DNA from: Pseudonocardiaceae bacterium
Lineage (GTDB): Bacteria; Actinomycetota; Actinomycetes; Mycobacteriales; Pseudonocardiaceae
Assembly: GCA_025937115.1 (NCBI GenBank)
Contig: JAICSB010000104.1
Location: 1-9,405, forward strand
Length of the DNA: 9,405 bases
Direction of reading: 5' to 3'
Within the stretch, counting starts at the first letter, position 1. The number at the start of each line of letters is the position of its first letter. This document shows, in pieces, positions 6,060-9,405 of this stretch. The position numbers were made by a program, and so were the translations under genes. The notes under the pieces are model-generated. The model was not told where the DNA came from. It ran no database searches and was given only the letters and a program-made list of their open reading frames with translations.

Positions 6060-6073
6060 TTGACCTCTACACT
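6060..6073 (+). promoter_or_regulatory. Possible promoter of the aminotransferase-ligase operon
   Basis: TACACT at 6068-6073 fits TAnnnT as a -10 element, with TTGACC at 6060-6065 immediately before it. TTGACC is too close to serve as the -35 for it, so it may be an extended or unrelated element. The call is weak; the leader would be about 30 bases. Confidence 0.25.
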
Positions 6074-6108
6074 GCCAGGGGACCCGCAACCGCAGCGAAG
6101 GCGCCCAC

Positions 6109-7449
6109 ATGACCCCCAACTCCACGCCTGACCAGCCGTGCCGCAGACAGCCCACCCAACGAGACCTCGATCCGCACCTGCACCGCTACGCCCAGCGCAC
6201 CGCGGGCATGACCGCTTCCGAGATCCGAGCGCTGTTCGCGGTGGCCAGCCGTCCCGAGGTGGTGTCCCTGGCCGGCGGTATGCCGTACCTGTCGGCCCTG
6301 CCGCTGGACTCGTTAGCTGACGAGCTGGCCCAGATGGTCGCCACTGAGGGGATGACGGCGTTGCAGTATGGCTCGGCGCAAGGCACTGCGGAGCTTCGCG
6401 AGCGAATCTGCGAGGTGATGGGCCTGGAAGGGATCCGGGCGCACGCCGACGACGTCACGGTGACCGTCGGCTCCCAGATGGCGCTGGACATGGTGACCCG
6501 GATCTTCTGCGACCCGGGAGACGTGGTGCTCGCCGAGGCACCTTCGTATGTCGGAGCATTGACCACCTTCGCCTCTTATCAGGCGCAGGTGGTGCAGGTG
6601 CCGATGGACGACGACGGATTGATACCCGACGAGCTGAGCGCGGCGCTGTGCGCGCTGCGCGCCCACGGCCGCACCCCCAAGTTCCTGTACACGATCCCGA
6701 ACTTTCACAATCCGGCCGGCGTCACGCTGGCCGTGCCGCGGCGTGCCGAGATACTGCGGTTGTGCGCCGAGCATCAGGTGCTGATCGTCGAGGACAACCC
6801 CTACGGTCTGCTGGGCTTCGACGGCCAGATCTACCCGGCGATGCGCGCCGCCGACCCGGACAATGTGGTGTACCTGGGCTCGTTCTCGAAGACCTTCGCG
6901 CCCGGACTGCGGGTCGGCTGGGCGCTGGCCCCCCACGCAGTGCGGGAGAAGCTGGTGTTGGCCGCGGAGTCGGCGACCCTGTGTCCCCCGACGTTCACCC
7001 AGTTCGTGGTGGCCCGCTACCTGACAGCGCATGACTGGAAGGGTCAGATCAAGACCTACCGGGAGGCCTACCGGATCCGTCGAGACGCCATGCTCGAAGC
7101 GCTGGCACACTACCTTCCGCCGGGGTGCCGGTGGACCCATCCCGCGGGCGGGTTCTACGTCTGGCTCACCGTGCCCGAGGGGTTGGACACCAAGGCGATG
7201 CTGCCCCGGGCAGTGACCCAGCGGGTGGCCTACGTTCCGGGCACCGCCTTCTACGCCGAGTCGGACAGATCGTCGGCAGGGCGGCTGATGCGACTGTCGT
7301 TCTGCTATCCGACACCGGAGCGGATCACTGAAGGGGTGCGCCGGCTGGCCGCCGTGCTGGACAACGAGCTCGAGTTGCAGCGCACGTTCGGTAGCCTGCG
7401 CCCACGCACGGTGTTCGGTTCGCAGTCACCGTCTCCGGACACTGCGTAA
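6109..7449 (+). CDS. PLP-dependent aminotransferase (class I/II, MocR/LysN-like catalytic domain)
   Basis: A 446-residue fold-type I aminotransferase. It transfers an amino group from an amino acid to a 2-oxo acid using pyridoxal phosphate. The PLP-binding lysine is Lys261 in GSFSKTFAPGLR, with Arg268 as phosphate contact. Asn201 (NFHNPAG) and Asp229/Tyr232 (EDNPYG) hold the cofactor ring, and Arg395 (LMRLSF) binds the substrate carboxylate. GGMP at 56-59 and YVPGTAFY at 375-382 are typical of the 2-aminoadipate/KatB/MocR-type catalytic domain; there is no GntR DNA-binding domain. Substrate cannot be read. The first 25 residues are a polar extension and the last 25 an unconserved-looking tail. 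Start ATG 6109 has GAAGG about 10 bases upstream. The ligase gene starts 17 bases after the stop, so the two are one operon. Confidence 0.9.
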   Translation: MTPNSTPDQPCRRQPTQRDLDPHLHRYAQRTAGMTASEIRALFAVASRPEVVSLAGGMPYLSALPLDSLADELAQMVATEGMTALQYGSAQGTAELRERICEVMGLEGIRAHADDVTVTVGSQMALDMVTRIFCDPGDVVLAEAPSYVGALTTFASYQAQVVQVPMDDDGLIPDELSAALCALRAHGRTPKFLYTIPNFHNPAGVTLAVPRRAEILRLCAEHQVLIVEDNPYGLLGFDGQIYPAMRAADPDNVVYLGSFSKTFAPGLRVGWALAPHAVREKLVLAAESATLCPPTFTQFVVARYLTAHDWKGQIKTYREAYRIRRDAMLEALAHYLPPGCRWTHPAGGFYVWLTVPEGLDTKAMLPRAVTQRVAYVPGTAFYAESDRSSAGRLMRLSFCYPTPERITEGVRRLAAVLDNELELQRTFGSLRPRTVFGSQSPSPDTA

Positions 7450-7466
7450 AACTGAGGAGTCTTCGG

Positions 7467-8450
7467 GTGACCGATCGCACCGTCGCTGTGCTGGCTGGTG
7501 GGCTATCGCACGAGCGAGACGTGTCGCTTCGCTCCGGGCGCCGGCTGTCCAGCTCGCTGCGTGATACCGGGCTGTACGTCGAGGAATGGGACGTCGACGC
7601 GAAACTGATCAGCCGCATCAACAGCAGCCGGCCAGACGCCGTCGTGATCGCGCTGCACGGCGGTGCGGGGGAGAACGGCGCCGTGCAGTCGGTGTTGGAA
7701 ATGCTGGGGGTGCCCTATGTGGGTGCCGATCCGCGGGCCTGTCGCCGGGCCTGGGACAAACCGACGGCCAAAGACGAACTGGCCCGCGCCGGCCTGAGCA
7801 CACCGGAGTGGATCACGCTGCCGCACGCCACCTTCCGTGACCTCGGAGCCCAGGACGTGCTCGACGCGCTGGTCGCCCGGCTCGGCTTGCCGCTGATTCT
7901 CAAGCCACCCCAGGGCGGCTCCGCGCTGGGGCTGCACCTGGTGCGCGAGGTCGCCGAGCTCCCGGGTGCCATCGTGGGCTGCCTGGCCTACGGGGACTCG
8001 GTGCTCGCGGAGAGCTTCGTCGAGGGCGTCGAGGTCGCGGTGACCGTGCTGGACGGACCGGACGGGCCCCGGGCGCTACCCGCGGTGGAGATCGACGCCA
8101 CGTCCGGGTTCTACGACTACACCGCCCGCTATACCGCGGGACTGGCGACCTTCCACGCCCCGGCCCGCCTCGATGGCGCAGCGGCCGCCGCGGTAGCCGA
8201 CCTGGCAGTCAGTGCGCACCAGATACTCGGACTGCGTGATGTGTCCAGAACCGACGTGGTGGTCACGCCGGACGGAGTGGCCCAGTTCCTCGAGGTCAAC
8301 GTCGCCCCCGGGCTCACCGAGACATCACTGCTCCCGATGGCGATCGAATCCACCGGCGCCCACCTAGGCTCCATCTACGCCGCCCTCATCGAACGAGCCA
8401 TCGCCCGCGGTCCAGAGACGTCCGGGCGGCTCCGCCGGCACGTCGACTAG
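7467..8450 (+). CDS. D-alanine--D-alanine ligase family protein (ATP-grasp)
   Basis: The 327-residue cytoplasmic ATP-grasp ligase joins two D-amino acids, normally D-Ala for peptidoglycan. Aligned by eye with E. coli DdlB, all key positions are present: Glu16 (GGLSHERDVSL), His64 (ALHGGAGENG), Lys98 and Lys146 for ATP, Ser152 (KPPQGGSALG), Tyr216 (GFYDYTARY), Arg261 (DVSRTDV), Asp263, Glu276 and Asn278 (LEVNVAPG) for magnesium. The Glu-Ser-Tyr triad with Tyr216 indicates a D-Ala-D-Ala-type rather than a VanA-type D-lactate ligase. GTG 7467 has GAGGAG seven bases upstream. It is probably a second ligase, since the main actinobacterial ddl lies elsewhere and is longer (inference). The gene symbol is left blank for that reason. 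Confidence 0.88.
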   Translation: MTDRTVAVLAGGLSHERDVSLRSGRRLSSSLRDTGLYVEEWDVDAKLISRINSSRPDAVVIALHGGAGENGAVQSVLEMLGVPYVGADPRACRRAWDKPTAKDELARAGLSTPEWITLPHATFRDLGAQDVLDALVARLGLPLILKPPQGGSALGLHLVREVAELPGAIVGCLAYGDSVLAESFVEGVEVAVTVLDGPDGPRALPAVEIDATSGFYDYTARYTAGLATFHAPARLDGAAAAAVADLAVSAHQILGLRDVSRTDVVVTPDGVAQFLEVNVAPGLTETSLLPMAIESTGAHLGSIYAALIERAIARGPETSGRLRRHVD

Positions 8451-8908
8451 GGCTCCGGCTCGTCGCACAGCTCGAAAGAATCGATCATCCCGAGGGCTTG
8501 CAGAGGGCGCAGAACAGCCCGGCCCTCGGCGACGAGACAGAAACCGATGTGGTTTGCCTCGGCGTGCTGACGCGCGTTTTCCAACACCATGACGCCCTGG
8601 GCACCGATGAACTTAACGCGACGCAAGTCGACTACCACCCGGCGACAGGTCCCAGCGTCGAGCTGGCGGTGGATAGCCGCGCTGAGCTGCGGCGCCGTTC
8701 GAGAATCGATCTCGCCGCTGACCCGCACGACCACGACGTCGTCACGGTGATCGAGCGTCAAACCGATGGACTGTTTCGACAGCCGTCGGTGGCCCCCCGA
8801 TGTGCCAGCGTGTGGCTCGCCGCGGTCCGGTTCGTCCGGAGCCGCCGGATCCAAGAAGTCCGTACGCGGCCCTGGCTCCGGTCGCCGTGATGACGTTGCG
8901 TGCGCCAT
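8447..8908 (-). CDS. STAS-domain protein (anti-sigma factor antagonist-like)
   Basis: A 153-residue protein with a disordered Pro/Arg/Asp-rich first 45 residues and one STAS domain (about 48-148): LTLDHRDDVVVVRVSGEIDSRTAPQL, then VVVDLRRVKFIGAQGVMVLENAR. STAS proteins of the SpoIIAA/RsbV type bind anti-sigma kinases and are switched by phosphorylation of a Ser/Thr in the DSSG loop. Here the loop reads FIGAQGV, so the phosphoacceptor position is Gln104 and the Asp is Gly102. No partner kinase or sigma gene is nearby. The start is uncertain: ATG 8908 is used; TTG 8932 would add eight residues and neither has a strong ribosome site. The stop TAG overlaps the stop of the ligase gene in one CTAG (8447-8450). 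Confidence 0.85.
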   Translation of the reverse strand: MAHATSSRRPEPGPRTDFLDPAAPDEPDRGEPHAGTSGGHRRLSKQSIGLTLDHRDDVVVVRVSGEIDSRTAPQLSAAIHRQLDAGTCRRVVVDLRRVKFIGAQGVMVLENARQHAEANHIGFCLVAEGRAVLRPLQALGMIDSFELCDEPEP

Positions 8909-8986
8909 CCAGTGGAGTACCCCGTACAGCAACTCTCGACACCCGCCTGTTCAGATCGTTCACCAGGGCCCGATGTACCTGTGCCT

Positions 8987-9049
8987 TGATCGCTGTTTGT
9001 GTGCCGTAGACGACAAGAAATGTCGTCTACGGCACACAAACGCTGATCA
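8987..9049. terminator. 21-bp perfect hairpin between parB and the STAS gene
   Basis: The arms 8995-9015 and 9021-9041 are perfect complements (GTTTGTGTGCCG... / ...CGGCACACAAAC) around a 5-base loop AGAAA. After a 3-base bubble the pairing resumes with TGATC (8987-8991) and GATCA (9045-9049). It lies 309 bases beyond the parB stop and 79 bases before the STAS start on the minus strand, so it probably insulates the two. There is no U-tract, and it could equally be a repeat copy or a processed RNA hairpin. Confidence 0.65.
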
Positions 9050-9063
9050 CCGGCGAGTTGGCA

Positions 9064-9128
9064 CGCCATTCGGAGCCGAATGGCGGTTCTGGGACCCTAG
9101 CTGGGCGCTGTTCGGAGCCGAATGGTGG
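9064..9128. repeat. Palindromic repeat cluster B (same family as cluster A)
   Basis: CGCCATTCGG-AG-CCGAATGGCG (9064-9085) is a 10-bp-arm palindrome. It is followed 42 bp later (centre 9074.5 to 9116.5) by a degenerate copy TTCGG-AG-CCGAATGGTGG (9111-9128). The order (full palindrome, then 42 bp, then a partial copy) matches the 309-377 part of cluster A, and the GGCGGTTnTGG right of the first palindrome is shared. The stretch between palindromes differs in sequence but not in length. Confidence 0.7.
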
Positions 9129-9141
9129 ATTTGTCGACCGG

Positions 9142-9180
9142 CTAGACGTCGAGGAAGCGGACGTCCTTGGCGTGGCAGGA
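9142..9180 (-). pseudogene. Scrap resembling the 3' end of gyrB
   Basis: On the minus strand the codons read SCHAKDVRFLDV and then TAG (stop at 9142-9144). Actinobacterial GyrB proteins, including the mycobacterial one as remembered, end in TRNAKDVRFLDV. The last nine residues and the stop agree, and the three before them differ by one base each (ACC-CGC-AAC against TCC-TGC-CAC). Going further upstream the match is lost, and an in-frame TGA follows seven codons before the scrap. The real gyrB should be outside the window beyond dnaA. A chance match of this length is unlikely but has not been tested by search. Confidence 0.4.
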
Positions 9181-9357
9181 CCCAAGCCCGCGTAGCCCGG
9201 ATCAGTGGAACGGCAGTCGGGTAGCTTGCCGGGCAGCCCCGCCAGATCACAGCCTGCGACGACGAGATCGCCTTGTTGGTGATCGTCCCGGCCTCCATGG
9301 GTTGCGCTCCAGCCAGTCGATCAGCCATTCGTTGCAAGCAGCGACGGGTATTCTGAG
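9181..9357. other. Intergenic stretch after parB without a trusted gene
   Basis: Minus-strand frames here give only short protein-like pieces (NEWLIDWLERNP near 9340-9300 in one frame, AGTITNKAISSS near 9285-9250 in another), which may be a decayed frameshifted gene or chance. No palindrome, promoter or RNA gene was seen. Confidence 0.3.
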
Positions 9358-9405
9358 TCAGGGGCGCATGAGGGCGACGATGCGCTCCAAGTCGTCGACG
9401 GAGCC
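9358..9405 (-). CDS. parB: ParB chromosome-partitioning protein, C-terminal end (5' part outside window)
   Basis: The minus strand at the right edge reads GSVDDLERIVALMRP followed by TGA (9358-9360). This resembles the end of the actinobacterial ParB dimerisation domain. The gene order trxB-trxA-cwlM-GNAT-(minus) parB is that of the mycobacterial origin region, which supports the call. ParB binds parS sites near the origin and loads SMC; no parS sequence was seen in this window. Only 15 residues are visible, so the identification rests mostly on synteny. Confidence 0.65.
   Translation of the reverse strand, partial: GSVDDLERIVALMRP

Noticed and set aside
7467..8450. VanA/VanB-type D-Ala-D-Lac ligase (glycopeptide resistance)
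   Set aside because: Tyr216 with Glu16 and Ser152 is the D-Ala-D-Ala triad, and no vanH, vanX or vanRS genes are present.
8766..9224. Plus-strand open frame of 152 codons across the parB-STAS intergenic region
   Set aside because: It reads through the STAS gene antisense, the 21-bp hairpin and the palindromic repeats; the repeats give a spurious FGAEWRF-type peptide.
9181..9337. Minus-strand frame starting at 9337 as a gene
   Set aside because: It runs into the gyrB-like scrap and the palindromic repeats in another frame and has no ribosome site or recognisable domain; at most a decayed remnant.
8909..9357. parS or DnaA-box sequences expected near parB and the origin
   Set aside because: No TGTTTCACGTGAAACA-like or TTGTCCACA-like site was found on either strand by eye.

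Overview
The window is high-GC actinobacterial chromosome from the conserved neighbourhood of the replication origin. The order trxB, trxA, cwlM, a GNAT-like gene matching the Rv3916c position, and parB on the opposite strand is the same as in Mycobacterium tuberculosis (Rv3913 to Rv3917c, from memory). Gene content (Scr1-type XRE regulator with DUF397 partner, STAS protein, aminotransferase and Ddl pair) suggests a Pseudonocardiales-type or similar filamentous actinomycete. The order-level placement is inference.

Layout. 1-196: 3' end of a His/Asp-rich protein with a strong hairpin after it. 197-539: no gene; it holds that hairpin, a cluster of palindromic repeats (CCGAATGGCGG family) and a SigR/SigH-type promoter ending at trxB. 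540-1889: trxB-trxA redox operon. 2028-3191: cwlM-like amidase-fold regulator. 3209-3781 (minus): unrecognised actinomycete protein. 3782-4045: divergent intergenic region with a 16-bp inverted repeat and an operator-like palindrome. 4046-5136: Scr1/DUF5753 regulator and DUF397 protein, overlapping by 4 bp. 5200-5257: 20-bp perfect hairpin. 5327-5956 (minus): GNAT-like protein. 6109-8450: fold-type I aminotransferase and D-Ala-D-Ala ligase-like gene, 17 bp apart. 8447-8908 (minus): STAS protein whose stop codon interlocks with that of the ligase. 8909-9357: no trusted gene; it holds a 21-bp perfect hairpin, a second copy of the palindromic repeat cluster and a scrap resembling the 3' end of gyrB. 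9358-9405 (minus): C-terminal end of ParB.

Functionally, the core is thiol redox control (thioredoxin reductase and thioredoxin) beside cell-wall control (CwlM, a Ddl-like ligase) and chromosome partition (ParB). Compared with the mycobacterial order, one insertion (the unrecognised minus-strand gene plus the regulator/DUF397 pair) lies between cwlM and the GNAT gene, and the aminotransferase, ligase and STAS genes lie between the GNAT gene and parB. The most notable points are a SigR-type promoter that predicts a leaderless trxB message starting exactly at GTG 540, a CwlM homologue that keeps the zinc-ligand and catalytic positions lost in the mycobacterial protein, the aminotransferase-ligase pair, related palindromic repeat clusters with 41-42-bp spacing near both ends, and the gyrB-like scrap beside one of them.
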